Positions 25,183 to 34,166 of a DNA stretch of 64,000 bases are shown piece after piece. Numbering within the stretch: position 1 is the stretch's first letter; each line of letters begins with the position of its first letter. The notes below the pieces were generated by a model that saw only the letters and a program-made list of their open reading frames with translations, had not been told where the DNA came from and did not search any database. The DNA is from Actinomycetota bacterium (GTDB lineage: Bacteria; Actinomycetota; Actinomycetes; Nanopelagicales; Nanopelagicaceae), in contig WLPU01000003.1 in assembly GCA_009698615.1 (NCBI GenBank), positions 51,566-115,565 on the forward strand, read 5' to 3'. Position numbers and translations under genes: made by a program.

Positions 25183-26802
25183 ATGAATCAGCTCTTCGAC
25201 ATTGCGGTTTCTGGACTCACCTATGACGGCCTTGGCAATATTCCAGAGAAATTAAGCATCGGCATTAAAGATGGAATTATCGCCTATGTTGGATTGGAAG
25301 AACTTGATGCTCTTGAGAAAATAGATGCAACTGGCTTAGCGATTGCGCCTGGTTTCATAGATGTGCACACCCATTCAGATGTCAGTCTCTATCTGGATGG
25401 GCGCGGAGAAAGCAAGGCGTTTCAAGGCGTAACAACAGAGGTCACCGGTAATTGTTCTTTCTCTCCATTTCCCATCAACCCTTCCTTTCAACAACAGCAT
25501 TCAGATTTCTTAGCTGGAATTGGTGATGATCGAATAGATATTCCATGGGTTGACGTCGATGGTTATCGCTCGCGCCTTGAAAAACAAGGTATAGCAATAA
25601 ATATTGCTCCCTTAGTAGGCCATGGCACTCTCAGAATTGCTGCAATGGGATTAAAGGAAGGGGATGCATCAGATGACGAATTGACGAAGATGAAATCTTT
25701 GCTAAGCACAATGTTATCGCAAGGTGCATTCGGCATGTCAACTGGGCTTACATATGTGCCTTCTCGTTATGGCACATTTAAAGAATTGCAAGGATTGTGT
25801 GAAGTCTTGAAAACTTATGATCGAATTTACACATCTCATGCGAGAGACTACGACATCCTTGGCGATGATCTTTTTTTAGGTCCATTGAAAGAACAGGTGG
25901 CGCTAGCTCGAGAGACCTCTGTTCGTATTCAGTTCTCACATGCTGCTATCAATTCACCATCGCTATGGGGTTCGGCAAAGAAGTGGACTGATTTTTTTCA
26001 AAGTGCAATTGACGATGGTCTCGATGCCGCTTTCGACGTCTATCCATACGACGCTTCAAGTTCTGCATTGACTCAATATTTACCAGCCTGGGTTCAAGAA
26101 GGTGGCGTCGCGGAAATGAGTAAGCGTCTGTCGGATCCAACAGTGATGGCCCGCGCCGCGAGAGAGCTACTAGAAGGTTGGTCAGCTTCCAAGATCCCGT
26201 GGCTTTGGGACCGATTTGTTTTTGCACGTACCGATGGCCTGCTCGAAGTTGAGCCGGGTGACTCAATCGAGGTCGCTGCGAAAAAGTTGAAGATGGCACC
26301 TGAGCTTTTAGTTCTTGAACTGTGCAAGCGCGGGGGAAATAGCGTCATGGTTGTACTTTTCTATCGGACCGAGGAGGACATGCGCACCTTTGCTGGATCT
26401 GCGCATTCGATGATTTGTTCTGATGGTTCAGCTTTCCCGTTTGATCAAAAAGGACGTCTGCCACATCCTCGATCTTTTGGCGCCAGCGTGAGAGCCCTTG
26501 GCCATATTTCACGCAAGTTGGGGGATATGCCATTAGAAAAAGTGATTTATAAGATGACCGGTAAGGCAGCGCAACATTTTCACATTCACGATCGCGGAAC
26601 CATCGAAGTTGGCAAGGCAGCAGATTTAGTGATTTTTGATCCTGCGACAGTTATCGACGCAGCAACTTTCATTGAACCCGCTCAACCGCCTGTAGGAATA
26701 TCCCATGTCATCGTGAACGGCCAAATCATCATTGCAAATGGAATACAAAAGCCTGTTTTGCCTGGAAAGGTATTGAGGGCAAAAAGCCTTACGACCAAGT
26801 AG
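25183..26802 (+). CDS. N-acyl-D-amino-acid deacylase (D-aminoacylase family)
   Basis: 539 aa, a second D-aminoacylase paralogue, 4 bp after the first. Metal motif DVHTHSD near residue 60, bridging cysteine Cys91 in TGNCSFSP, histidines in TSHARDY and FSHAAIN, and barrel aspartate in MICSDGSAFP are all present, so it is the more canonical of the two. C-terminal DRGTIEVGKAADLVIFD is typical. Its last 14 bp overlap the 3' end of the oppositely transcribed M81 gene. Acyl and amino-acid preference unknown. Confidence 0.85.
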   Translation: MNQLFDIAVSGLTYDGLGNIPEKLSIGIKDGIIAYVGLEELDALEKIDATGLAIAPGFIDVHTHSDVSLYLDGRGESKAFQGVTTEVTGNCSFSPFPINPSFQQQHSDFLAGIGDDRIDIPWVDVDGYRSRLEKQGIAINIAPLVGHGTLRIAAMGLKEGDASDDELTKMKSLLSTMLSQGAFGMSTGLTYVPSRYGTFKELQGLCEVLKTYDRIYTSHARDYDILGDDLFLGPLKEQVALARETSVRIQFSHAAINSPSLWGSAKKWTDFFQSAIDDGLDAAFDVYPYDASSSALTQYLPAWVQEGGVAEMSKRLSDPTVMARAARELLEGWSASKIPWLWDRFVFARTDGLLEVEPGDSIEVAAKKLKMAPELLVLELCKRGGNSVMVVLFYRTEEDMRTFAGSAHSMICSDGSAFPFDQKGRLPHPRSFGASVRALGHISRKLGDMPLEKVIYKMTGKAAQHFHIHDRGTIEVGKAADLVIFDPATVIDAATFIEPAQPPVGISHVIVNGQIIIANGIQKPVLPGKVLRAKSLTTK

Positions 26803-28276
26803 TTTGCGGCTCGAGCGGGTACATCGGCACCCTACGATTTTTGTAAGTGAAATTAGTCAGATCTGCCGTAGATGCTCCAGGGCTTGCAAGCCAGAACATC
26901 TTCTTGGCTATCGGTTCGTATGCAGGCCTTGGGGAGTGAGTGCCTTTAGCGACAATAATTTTCTGGTCAAGTGGCTCAATTCCTGCAGATCTAAATTGCT
27001 CAAGTGAGCTCGACATGGCAGATAAAGATGTTACGAGGATTTTGTTTCCAGAATCGGTTGCGATCGCAACGCTAGGGCCATCGTTGTAGAAGCGAAACCC
27101 TCCATGTGAGGGTTTTGGTTCAGAGTATTTACCATCCGTGATGGCAGTTATTGTGCCGATGATTTGAATAGGCGCACCGTGCATGTCATCCGCCTTGCCA
27201 CCAATGAGGAAATCTATGTGCGCGCCTACACCAAGGGCAATACATTTCTTTACAACATCAGGATCGGCAAGCGCTTGCATGATTCCGGTAACTCCCATTT
27301 CTTGGGCTGCATGTAAAACAAAAGTTGAGTCTCCTGGTGTGCCTGCTCCCACGTTATCGCCAACGTCAAATAGCACTACAGGCCAAGCAGTTGCTTTCTT
27401 TGCTTCCTCAAGTGCTGCCTTGATGGGAGTGCCGTGTCCATTGAGTTGAACTCGCAAACTCCATGCAAAATCTGCAATCTCTTTTGAATATTTCTCAGCA
27501 AGGGCGGGGTCGTTATCGGTAATAGCCAAAAATGCCATTCCCATCTGAGGTACATCTGCATATGGATATCCCTCTGAAATGCTGATCGATAACACACCAG
27601 GGCGCTGCCGAACTTCATCTGCAAATTTCAACAGTCCAGCCATCGGTTCATCGCTGGTGCCTTGTTGGAGGATATTGACTATGAGGGGCGGCATTTGCAG
27701 GCAACGAGTTGGACGAATTTCTTTCCGAAGTGTTTTGATCACAAGATCTGTGCAATGGAAGGCTTGCTCGAAAGTGTCTAGGTGTGGGTTGGTTTGGTAG
27801 ACAGTGACGATGTCGGCATTTGCAACAACCTTTTGCGAGACGTTGGCGTGCATATCTAATGCCGTGCCAATTACAACATTGTTACCAACGAGTGCCCTTA
27901 CTTTTTCGGAAATCTCACCATCAGCATCTAAGTATTTGTCCGAGACTGCAGCGCCGTGAAGCGGGAGCAATACGGCATCCCAAGGTCCTTTTTCGCTCAA
28001 TTCTTTGAGCATCAAATCCATGATGTGCTCTGTTGCTTCAACCGTCATGGGCCCCATTGGCATCAGGCGCGTAAAAACTAAAGGATGGATTTCAATATCT
28101 GATTCTTTCTTTAAACGCGCAAGCATTCCAGCAATCGTCGCCGTGGATGTCTCATACTCATTAACAATCTCTTGACCATGCAAAATCCCCGCAGCCTTCC
28201 ATCTATCCAATGATGCAGGAACTTTCGCAAATGAATTTGACTCATGTTGAAAACCAGCGATGGCAACGCGAAACAT
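26789..28276 (-). CDS. M81-family metallopeptidase (MlrC/microcystinase C-like)
   Basis: 495 aa. Start MFRVAIAGFQHESNSFAK and LPLHGAAVSD are family marks. The zinc segment is canonical (DMHANVS), followed by YQTNPHLDTFEQ. The C-terminal part contains DVGDNVGAGTPGDSTF, the conserved acidic DNxGxGxPGD box. GGAG 8 nt before the ATG at 28276 sets the start; an adjacent TTG is not needed. It follows the IclR gene by 36 bp on the same strand, so regulator and peptidase are likely co-transcribed. Substrate unknown; linear or cyclic non-standard peptides are possible. Confidence 0.85.
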   Translation of the reverse strand: MFRVAIAGFQHESNSFAKVPASLDRWKAAGILHGQEIVNEYETSTATIAGMLARLKKESDIEIHPLVFTRLMPMGPMTVEATEHIMDLMLKELSEKGPWDAVLLPLHGAAVSDKYLDADGEISEKVRALVGNNVVIGTALDMHANVSQKVVANADIVTVYQTNPHLDTFEQAFHCTDLVIKTLRKEIRPTRCLQMPPLIVNILQQGTSDEPMAGLLKFADEVRQRPGVLSISISEGYPYADVPQMGMAFLAITDNDPALAEKYSKEIADFAWSLRVQLNGHGTPIKAALEEAKKATAWPVVLFDVGDNVGAGTPGDSTFVLHAAQEMGVTGIMQALADPDVVKKCIALGVGAHIDFLIGGKADDMHGAPIQIIGTITAITDGKYSEPKPSHGGFRFYNDGPSVAIATDSGNKILVTSLSAMSSSLEQFRSAGIEPLDQKIIVAKGTHSPRPAYEPIAKKMFWLASPGASTADLTNFTYKNRRVPMYPLEPQTTWS

Positions 28277-28312
28277 CAAACAACTCCTTTTGCTATGAGG
28301 TGTGACCCGATC

Positions 28313-29083
28313 TTAGAGGCGAGCTGGCATCGATTTCTTGAGCGTTGAGCAAACGGAAATTAAGTCCTTTCCGATCTTGGCGAAATCTTGGAGAGAGGTT
28401 CGCGAAGTTGGAGCTGTAATACTGATAGCTGCAATCGGATAGCCCGTTACGTTGAGGATAGGGGCGGCCACGCATCTAAATCCAATTTCATCTTCTTCGT
28501 TATCAATGGCATATCCCAGGGCTCGACTCTTCCGGATTGCATCAAGAAACTGATCTTGAGAGATGAGGGTATTGGTGGTTCTCTTTGGGAGAGTGACTTC
28601 GACAATGGTTTTGAGTGCGGTCTCCTCAGGCATTGCTGAAAGTATTGCTTTTCCTAAGGCCGTGGTGTGGCAATTATCTTCGATAGATAGGGGAACCGTT
28701 ACGCGAAGGCGTTGTCCAGATTCCAAGGTATCCAAATAAATGACCTTGCCGTGAGATAGAACACCCAAGTTAATCGTCTCATTATATTTTTCATGAAGGC
28801 CGCGAAGCGTAGGACGTACGTGACGAATAAGTTCAGCGGAATTTCTTGTGGCTCTTCCCAGGCCAATCAGCGCTGGACCAAGTATGTACTTTCGTTTAGA
28901 GGTTTCGCGCGTCACGAATCCACCAGATTCGAGAGTATTGAGAATCCGGTAAATCGTAGGCTTACTGATTCTGGTGCGGTCTGAAAGTTCTACAACTGAA
29001 AGCGGGGCCTCAGCTAAACAGACTAAAAGATTCATGGATTTGACAAGGACGCCCACTTCGTCACGTTTTGGTGAATCTGGCAT
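28313..29083 (-). CDS. IclR-family transcriptional regulator
   Basis: 256 aa. The N-terminal winged helix-turn-helix is clear (PLSVVELSDRTRISKPTIYR at about residues 28-47, then LESGGFVTRE). The C-terminal ligand-binding IclR domain has GKVIYLDTLESGQRLR, TALGKAILSAM and the AAPILN segment. The ATG at 29083 is set by GGAGA 8 nt upstream; a longer TTG-initiated frame would run through a candidate operator. A palindromic operator lies in the divergent gap to the class III aminotransferase, and similar sites precede two transporters, so it is probably the local regulator. Ligand unknown. Confidence 0.9.
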   Translation of the reverse strand: MPDSPKRDEVGVLVKSMNLLVCLAEAPLSVVELSDRTRISKPTIYRILNTLESGGFVTRETSKRKYILGPALIGLGRATRNSAELIRHVRPTLRGLHEKYNETINLGVLSHGKVIYLDTLESGQRLRVTVPLSIEDNCHTTALGKAILSAMPEETALKTIVEVTLPKRTTNTLISQDQFLDAIRKSRALGYAIDNEEDEIGFRCVAAPILNVTGYPIAAISITAPTSRTSLQDFAKIGKDLISVCSTLKKSMPARL

Positions 29084-29105
29084 TAGAATCTCTCCTGGTG
29101 CAAAT

Positions 29106-29120
29106 TTCCGCAATCTGAAT
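29106..29120. promoter_or_regulatory. Candidate IclR-type operator, autoregulatory
   Basis: TTCCGCAATCTGAAT, 23 bp upstream of the IclR start. It matches 12 of 15 positions of the site at 40479 and shares TTCCGCA with the perfect palindrome at 29175. Imperfect arms make it a weaker site. Confidence 0.4.
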
Positions 29121-29174
29121 TATAAGTTGCAGGTGTTGAATAGTGTCACTACTTTGTCGATAGTGAACCTATCG

Positions 29175-29189
29175 TTCCGCATTGCGGAA
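29175..29189. promoter_or_regulatory. Candidate IclR operator, perfect 15-bp palindrome
   Basis: TTCCGCATTGCGGAA is a perfect inverted repeat with 7-bp arms around a central T. It lies between the divergent IclR and class III aminotransferase genes, 15 bp before the start at 29205. The form is typical of IclR-family operators. Confidence 0.75.
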
Positions 29190-29204
29190 TTCTAAGGAGT
29201 GATA

Positions 29205-30485
29205 GTGGATTTTAGCGGTTCAAAGAAAGCGTGGGAAGAGGGCACTTCGGTCGTCGCAGGCGGCGTCAATAGTGGCTTTCGAGTAGGCGCCCGTCCCCAC
29301 CCTCTTGTATTTACTGGCGCTCATGGAGCAACGCTGATTGATAGTGATGGAAATACTCTCATTGATTATTTTCTGGGAATGGGCCCAATGCTCTTGGGTC
29401 ATAGCCCAGCACCCGTCATCGATGCGGCCAAAAAACAATTAGATGTGAGTTTATTAGTTGCTGGTCAAACACCTCTCGAATATCGGGCAGCAAAGTTGGT
29501 GCTTGATTTAATGCCCGGAGCTGATTTAGTTCGCTTCGCATCATCCGGTGCTGAGGCGGTGCAAGCTGCATTTAGAACTGCGCGAGGTGCGACCAACCGG
29601 ATGAAAATGATTAAGTTTGAGGGCCACTATCACGGTTGGTTCGATAATGTGTTATGGAGCGTTGCTCCAGATCCTGCAGTAGCTGGAGATGCGCTTCATC
29701 CAATTCCAGTTCCAGGAACCCAAGGTCAAGAACCTGGGGAGAATTTAGTTGTCCTCCCGTGGAATAACGCAGATGCAATCGAAGAAGAATTGAAAAAAGG
29801 CGACATTGCAGGCGTCATCATGGAGCCAATTATGTTTAACTCGGGTGGAGTCTTGCCCTTGCCTGGTTATCTAGAGCGTGTTCGCCAATTGTGTACTCAG
29901 TACGGAACTGTTCTTATATTTGACGAAGTCATCACTGGATTCAGAGTCAGCGCCGGCGGAGCGCAAGGCGAGTTGGGTGTAGTCCCAGATTTAACAATTT
30001 TAGGAAAGGCACTCGCAAACGGTTTCGCAGTTGCTGCGATTGTGGGAAAGCGCGAATTTATGGATCTCATGGGCTCTGGCAAGGTCATGCATGGCGGCAC
30101 ATACAACACTCAATCAGTTTCAATGGCTGCCACGATTGCAACACTTGAAACAATCGCCAGCGGGCAACCTCATAAGAAAATTGACGGCACTGGGGTGGCT
30201 CTGATGAATGGCTTGAAAGAAGAATTCACTAGGGCCGGAATTGAGCACGAGCTCGTTGGATATCCAGCAGTTTTTAATGCTCGTTTCGATCTTAAGGGCC
30301 CGACGGATTATCGTTCAGCAATAAAAGCTAATCGTGAGCGGTATATGAATTTTGCCTATGAAATGTTGACCCATGGAATTCGTGTGTTGCCTCGCGGGAC
30401 GTGGTTCCTCTCCAGTGCCCACGAAAACGCAGATATTGAGAAGACTTTGAGTGCGGTACGGGATGTTCTGAAGGCTGGAATCTAA
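29205..30485 (+). CDS. Class III aminotransferase, glutamate-1-semialdehyde aminomutase-like
   Basis: 426 aa PLP enzyme. GGVNSGFRVGARPHPLVF at about residues 20-37 and FASSGAEAVQAAFR resemble HemL, and the PLP lysine is in LTILGKALANGF. The catabolic setting next to an IclR gene and a peptide transporter argues against tetrapyrrole synthesis; a beta-amino-acid or D-amino-acid aminotransferase is more likely. AAGGAG 5 nt before the GTG at 29205 sets the start; the GTG at 29199 overlaps the ribosome site. Divergent from IclR with a palindromic operator between. Confidence 0.82.
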   Translation: MDFSGSKKAWEEGTSVVAGGVNSGFRVGARPHPLVFTGAHGATLIDSDGNTLIDYFLGMGPMLLGHSPAPVIDAAKKQLDVSLLVAGQTPLEYRAAKLVLDLMPGADLVRFASSGAEAVQAAFRTARGATNRMKMIKFEGHYHGWFDNVLWSVAPDPAVAGDALHPIPVPGTQGQEPGENLVVLPWNNADAIEEELKKGDIAGVIMEPIMFNSGGVLPLPGYLERVRQLCTQYGTVLIFDEVITGFRVSAGGAQGELGVVPDLTILGKALANGFAVAAIVGKREFMDLMGSGKVMHGGTYNTQSVSMAATIATLETIASGQPHKKIDGTGVALMNGLKEEFTRAGIEHELVGYPAVFNARFDLKGPTDYRSAIKANRERYMNFAYEMLTHGIRVLPRGTWFLSSAHENADIEKTLSAVRDVLKAGI

Positions 30486-30548
30486 AAACCTCGCCCTTTT
30501 GCATCACCTTGTCGCTTTGTCACGAAAAGTTATAATTCCGATGGGTTT

Positions 30549-30563
30549 TTCCGCAAAGCGGAC
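30549..30563. promoter_or_regulatory. Candidate IclR-type operator before the peptide ABC operon
   Basis: TTCCGCAAAGCGGAC contains a perfect inner inverted repeat (TCCGC-AAA-GCGGA) and matches the site at 29175 in both arms. It lies 111 bp upstream of the binding-protein start. Confidence 0.6.
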
Positions 30564-30577
30564 AATTACGCGTAATT
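30564..30577. repeat. 14-bp perfect palindrome next to the operator
   Basis: AATTACGCGTAATT is its own reverse complement and begins on the base right after the candidate IclR operator. It could bind a second regulator. No partner protein can be named. Confidence 0.5.
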
Positions 30578-30673
30578 ATTAGTTTTCTTCGTTGACCCAG
30601 CCCATAAATGCCAGCAAACTTCTTACTAATCGGTAATTCATTTTCCGTTTACTTAGTTCAGAAGGGGAAAAAC

Positions 30674-32236
30674 TTGAGTCACAAAAACTTCCGAGTCTCT
30701 CGAGGCTCCGTAGTTGCTGCGATTGCTGCTGGATCCTTGCTCATTGCGAGCGCGGTCACCACAGCAAGTGCAGCAACTCCATCATCATCTCGCAAGGCTG
30801 CAGACAAGTTAGTTCTTGCTGCTCTACAGGATCCAGGAACACTGGATATCGTCAAGCAGAATCAAACTGCACTTGTTCTCTGGCTTCCAGGAAACGTTTA
30901 CGAGTCACTAGTTACAAACCTTCCAGATGGAACAGCTGGGCCTGGAGTAGCAAAGTCTTGGACCATCAGCAAAGATCAACTGACTTACACATTCAATATT
31001 CGCGATGAGAAGTTCTCAAACGGTGCTGCCGTTACCGCTGATGATGTTGTGTACTCACTTACATCCATGCAGAACGGACCAATTGGTTCATACCACGGTC
31101 CATTCACTCAAGTTTCATCTATCACTGCCAAGGATTCAAAGACAGTCGTCATCAAGTTGAAGAAGTCGAGTCGTTCTTTCTTCCACGGAATGGGCGAAAT
31201 GTCTGGAGTTATTCAACCAAAGGCAAGTGAAGCAACTCGTGCAACAAAGCCAATTGGTTCTGGACCATATGTTCTCAAAGAGTATGTCCCTAACGATCAC
31301 TTGACTTTCATTCCAAACGCAACTTACTGGGGAACTGCTCCTTCACTCAAAGAAGTAACTGTGAAGATCATGACCGATGGTAACGCTGCATTGGCTGCAC
31401 TCAAGGCCGGAGAAATCGATTCATTCCCAGTTATCACCATTGATCTATGGGAGCGTATTGGTAAGCAAGGTTTTGACAAGGACTTCACACTTCAGAACTA
31501 TCCTCAAGGTGGAGAAATGTTGTACACGCTGTTTAACTCAAACCAGGCGCCATACAACAATCCAAAGGTTCGCCACGCACTAGCAAAGATGATTGACCGC
31601 AAGGCATTCAACGTTGCTTATGGCGCTCCAGTTGGAAGCTCTGACCCAACCTGTGGTTATGGACTTCAAAATACTTCTTGGTTCGCTGTTGAAAGTGCAT
31701 CAACCTGTTTTGATGCTTATGACCCAGCACGCGGAGCAGCAGAACTTAAGGCTGCTGGATTCGCAAAGACACCGCTGGACTATGTCTCATTGACAGACGT
31801 CCCAGATCTTTCATTGCCTGCTGACTTGCAAATTGCCCAGTTCGTAAAGGCTGGCGCAACAATCAAGCGCAACGCGATTTCTTTGGCCGAATACTCAAAG
31901 ACAATCTTTGGTGGTCGCCCACAGCAATTTGGTGTCTCAATCATGTCTGACCCTGCCTTGTTCACACAGTTCTCCTGTACTGACAAGAGCAAGGCCGGAT
32001 GGCACACCTACTGCAGCAAAGAACTCACCGGGCTTCTTATCCAAGCAGATGGCGCAAAGTCAAAGGCTGCTTTTGATGACCTGATGAAGAAGGCTGCTGC
32101 TGTGTTGCAGAAGGATGCGTATATTGTTCCAATCCTGGCCAAGGCTGGCGTTGGACTATGGCAACCAGCTCTTAAGGGTTGGAAAGCTCCACGTATATTC
32201 GTAGAGCAAAACTTCTCAGACTTGTCTTGGGCTTAA
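30674..32236 (+). CDS. Peptide ABC transporter substrate-binding protein (SBP family 5, DppA/OppA type)
   Basis: 520 aa exported binding protein. The signal peptide has basic residues (SHKNFRVSRGS), a hydrophobic core and an ASAA cleavage region near residue 33. The family 5 signature PIGSGPYVLKEY is present near residue 196, followed by the long ligand-binding lobe. The frame also opens at an ATG at 30608, but AGAAGGGG lies just before a TTG at 30674 and that start leaves a normal signal peptide, so TTG is preferred. Binds oligopeptides, or possibly a sugar-peptide. The permeases and ATPases follow in order. Confidence 0.88.
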   Translation: MSHKNFRVSRGSVVAAIAAGSLLIASAVTTASAATPSSSRKAADKLVLAALQDPGTLDIVKQNQTALVLWLPGNVYESLVTNLPDGTAGPGVAKSWTISKDQLTYTFNIRDEKFSNGAAVTADDVVYSLTSMQNGPIGSYHGPFTQVSSITAKDSKTVVIKLKKSSRSFFHGMGEMSGVIQPKASEATRATKPIGSGPYVLKEYVPNDHLTFIPNATYWGTAPSLKEVTVKIMTDGNAALAALKAGEIDSFPVITIDLWERIGKQGFDKDFTLQNYPQGGEMLYTLFNSNQAPYNNPKVRHALAKMIDRKAFNVAYGAPVGSSDPTCGYGLQNTSWFAVESASTCFDAYDPARGAAELKAAGFAKTPLDYVSLTDVPDLSLPADLQIAQFVKAGATIKRNAISLAEYSKTIFGGRPQQFGVSIMSDPALFTQFSCTDKSKAGWHTYCSKELTGLLIQADGAKSKAAFDDLMKKAAAVLQKDAYIVPILAKAGVGLWQPALKGWKAPRIFVEQNFSDLSWA

Positions 32237-32251
32237 TTACCCATCGGGTAA
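32237..32251 (+). other. Short hairpin after the peptide-binding protein gene
   Basis: TTACCC-ATC-GGGTAA forms a 6-bp stem with a 3-nt loop directly after the stop codon. No U-tract follows, so it is not a classical terminator. It may protect the 3' end of the binding-protein mRNA. Confidence 0.4.
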
Positions 32252-32298
32252 CGAAAGTTAAGAGAGATAAGTAAGACCTCAAGGGGTCATGGTTAGCT

Positions 32299-32332
32299 CC
32301 GCAGGAGTGCAACATATGTTGCACTCCTGCGG
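32299..32332 (+). other. 34-bp perfect palindrome between binding protein and permease genes
   Basis: The arm CCGCAGGAGTGCAACAT is followed at once by its exact reverse complement, giving 17 bp per arm with no spacer. As RNA it makes a very stable hairpin. There is no T-run, and the permease starts 23 bp later, so a partial stop or mRNA-stabilising element that raises binding-protein output over permease is the likely role. It could also be a protein-binding site. Confidence 0.7.
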
Positions 32333-32355
32333 ACTAGCTAGTTAGAAAGGGAAAA

Positions 32356-33303
32356 GTGGGACGCTTTATATTACGAAGGCTCGCGTTTTTTGCGATAACA
32401 CTTCTCACGACTTCGGTTCTTATTTTCACTCTAATTCGCGCCGCTGGCGGAAACGTCGCAGCAATCTTGTTGGGAAAAAACTCAAGTGCGGAAGAAATCC
32501 ATAAGCTCTCGACTGAACTTGGACTCGAGCGCCCCTTGCCAGTTCAATATTTTGAATGGATGGGTAATTTTCTCCACGGCAACCTCGGACAAGCTTTTCG
32601 AAGCAAACAATTAGCTTCGCACTTGATTTGGTCACAGGCGCCTGTGAGTGTGCCGCTTTCACTAGGCGGCCTTATTCTTGCAATTATCATCGCAATTCCT
32701 CTAGGCACATTTGCAGCCAAGAATTTCAACAGGCCAAGCGGCGCGTTTGTTGCAGTCCTTAGCCAGATTGGAATTGCGGTACCTGTTTTTTGGGCTGGCC
32801 TACTTCTCTCCCTTGTGTTTGGAGTTCACCTTCACCTTTTGCCAACTGGGGGGTGGGTACCATGGAGCGAGAATTTTGTCGGAGCGCTTCGATCCCTCGC
32901 GCTCCCTGTTTTCACTTTAGGAATCGTCATGGCCTCAACACTCACCAGGTATACGCGTACCGCGATCTTGGATGTTATGAATGAGGATTTTGTTCGCACG
33001 GCACGCGCATCTGGCATGAGTCGCAGGGTCGCGCTGATCAAGGTGGGTCTTCGAAATGCATCCCTACCTTTGGTCACCGTGCTGGGGCTTTTGGCCGCAG
33101 AAATGGTTGGCGGAACTGTAATTATTGAAAAGGTTTACTCATTACCAGGAATCAGTCGAATGATTTTGGACAACGTGACCGCACGAGAGGTTGTCGTAGT
33201 GCAGAGCACCGTTATGGTAATTGTCGTTTACGTAATGACGATTAATTTGATTATTGATTTAGCTTATGGACTTTTAGATCCAAGAATTCGGGTTGGAAAA
33301 TGA
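32356..33303 (+). CDS. Peptide ABC transporter permease, DppB/OppB type
   Basis: 315 aa inner-membrane permease with about six spans. The N-terminal RRLAFFAITLLTTSVLIFTL is the standard DppB start, and the cytoplasmic loop RTARASGMSRRVALIKVGLRNAS near residue 213-235 is the EAA-type ATPase contact. GTG start after the ribosome site AGAAAGGG. Overlaps the next permease by 4 bp (ATGA). Confidence 0.9.
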   Translation: MGRFILRRLAFFAITLLTTSVLIFTLIRAAGGNVAAILLGKNSSAEEIHKLSTELGLERPLPVQYFEWMGNFLHGNLGQAFRSKQLASHLIWSQAPVSVPLSLGGLILAIIIAIPLGTFAAKNFNRPSGAFVAVLSQIGIAVPVFWAGLLLSLVFGVHLHLLPTGGWVPWSENFVGALRSLALPVFTLGIVMASTLTRYTRTAILDVMNEDFVRTARASGMSRRVALIKVGLRNASLPLVTVLGLLAAEMVGGTVIIEKVYSLPGISRMILDNVTAREVVVVQSTVMVIVVYVMTINLIIDLAYGLLDPRIRVGK

Positions 33304-34166
33304 GCGAAAAGCTGCAATCCGTCAAGAACTCCCTAAAGCGGCCCCGAAAGAAATCTCGCTTGCCTTTAATCGTGGGGGCTTCTATCACCCTAGTGATGGT
33401 GATCATTGGAGTAATTTCAATGTTTTGGATCCCCCAAGATGTGAATGTGAGTGACCCATCAATTCGCATGTTGCCAATCGGCACACCGCACCATCTCTTT
33501 GGCACTGATTTTCTTGGACGAGATGTGACAAGCATGTTAATGACCGGCGTGCGCACTTCAGTAATCATCGGGGCATCAGCGGCCTTCTTATCGCTTTTCA
33601 TTGGAACGCTGTTCGGAATGCTGGCGGCATCTATCTCGAAGTTAGATGAGCCAATCATGCGCACTGCCGATATTTTTATGGCAATGCCTGGAATCATTTT
33701 TGCTTTAGTTCTAGCTTCAACAATTGGCGCTGGTTACGTGACAACTATATTTGCGCTCACTTCGTTCTTTACTCCTGCATTTGTGCGTGTTACGCGAGCT
33801 TCTTCTATGAGAGTTCTTTCCGAAGATTACATATCTGTAGCACGCCTTTACGGGCGTAGCAGATTATTTATTACCATTAGGCACGTTCTCCCTAACGTTT
33901 CGTCAATTCTGATTGTTCAGTTCACAATTTATTTCGCAGCAGGAGTTCTTTCTGAAGCAGGTCTATCTTTTCTGGGTGTTGGAATCAATCGCCCTTCGGT
34001 TTCACTCGGAATGATGCTGCATGAAGCTGTTGAGCAAATTGGAATCACAGATCCACTTGGCGTGTGGCCAGGGCTTGGCATCGTAATCCTGGTGATTGGG
34101 CTCAATCTTCTAGGTGATGGATTGCGTGATTATTTTGATCCTCGTTTTTCTCAAAGGGTGCGTTAA
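33300..34166 (+). CDS. Peptide ABC transporter permease, DppC/OppC type
   Basis: 288 aa. N-terminal single span (about residues 20-43) as in OppC, then PIGTPHHLFGTDFLGRD, a DppC hallmark, and the ATPase-contact loop near ARLYGRSRLFITIRHVLPN. It pairs with the preceding permease to form the channel. Overlaps both neighbours (4 bp upstream, 1 bp downstream). Confidence 0.9.
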   Translation: MSEKLQSVKNSLKRPRKKSRLPLIVGASITLVMVIIGVISMFWIPQDVNVSDPSIRMLPIGTPHHLFGTDFLGRDVTSMLMTGVRTSVIIGASAAFLSLFIGTLFGMLAASISKLDEPIMRTADIFMAMPGIIFALVLASTIGAGYVTTIFALTSFFTPAFVRVTRASSMRVLSEDYISVARLYGRSRLFITIRHVLPNVSSILIVQFTIYFAAGVLSEAGLSFLGVGINRPSVSLGMMLHEAVEQIGITDPLGVWPGLGIVILVIGLNLLGDGLRDYFDPRFSQRVR

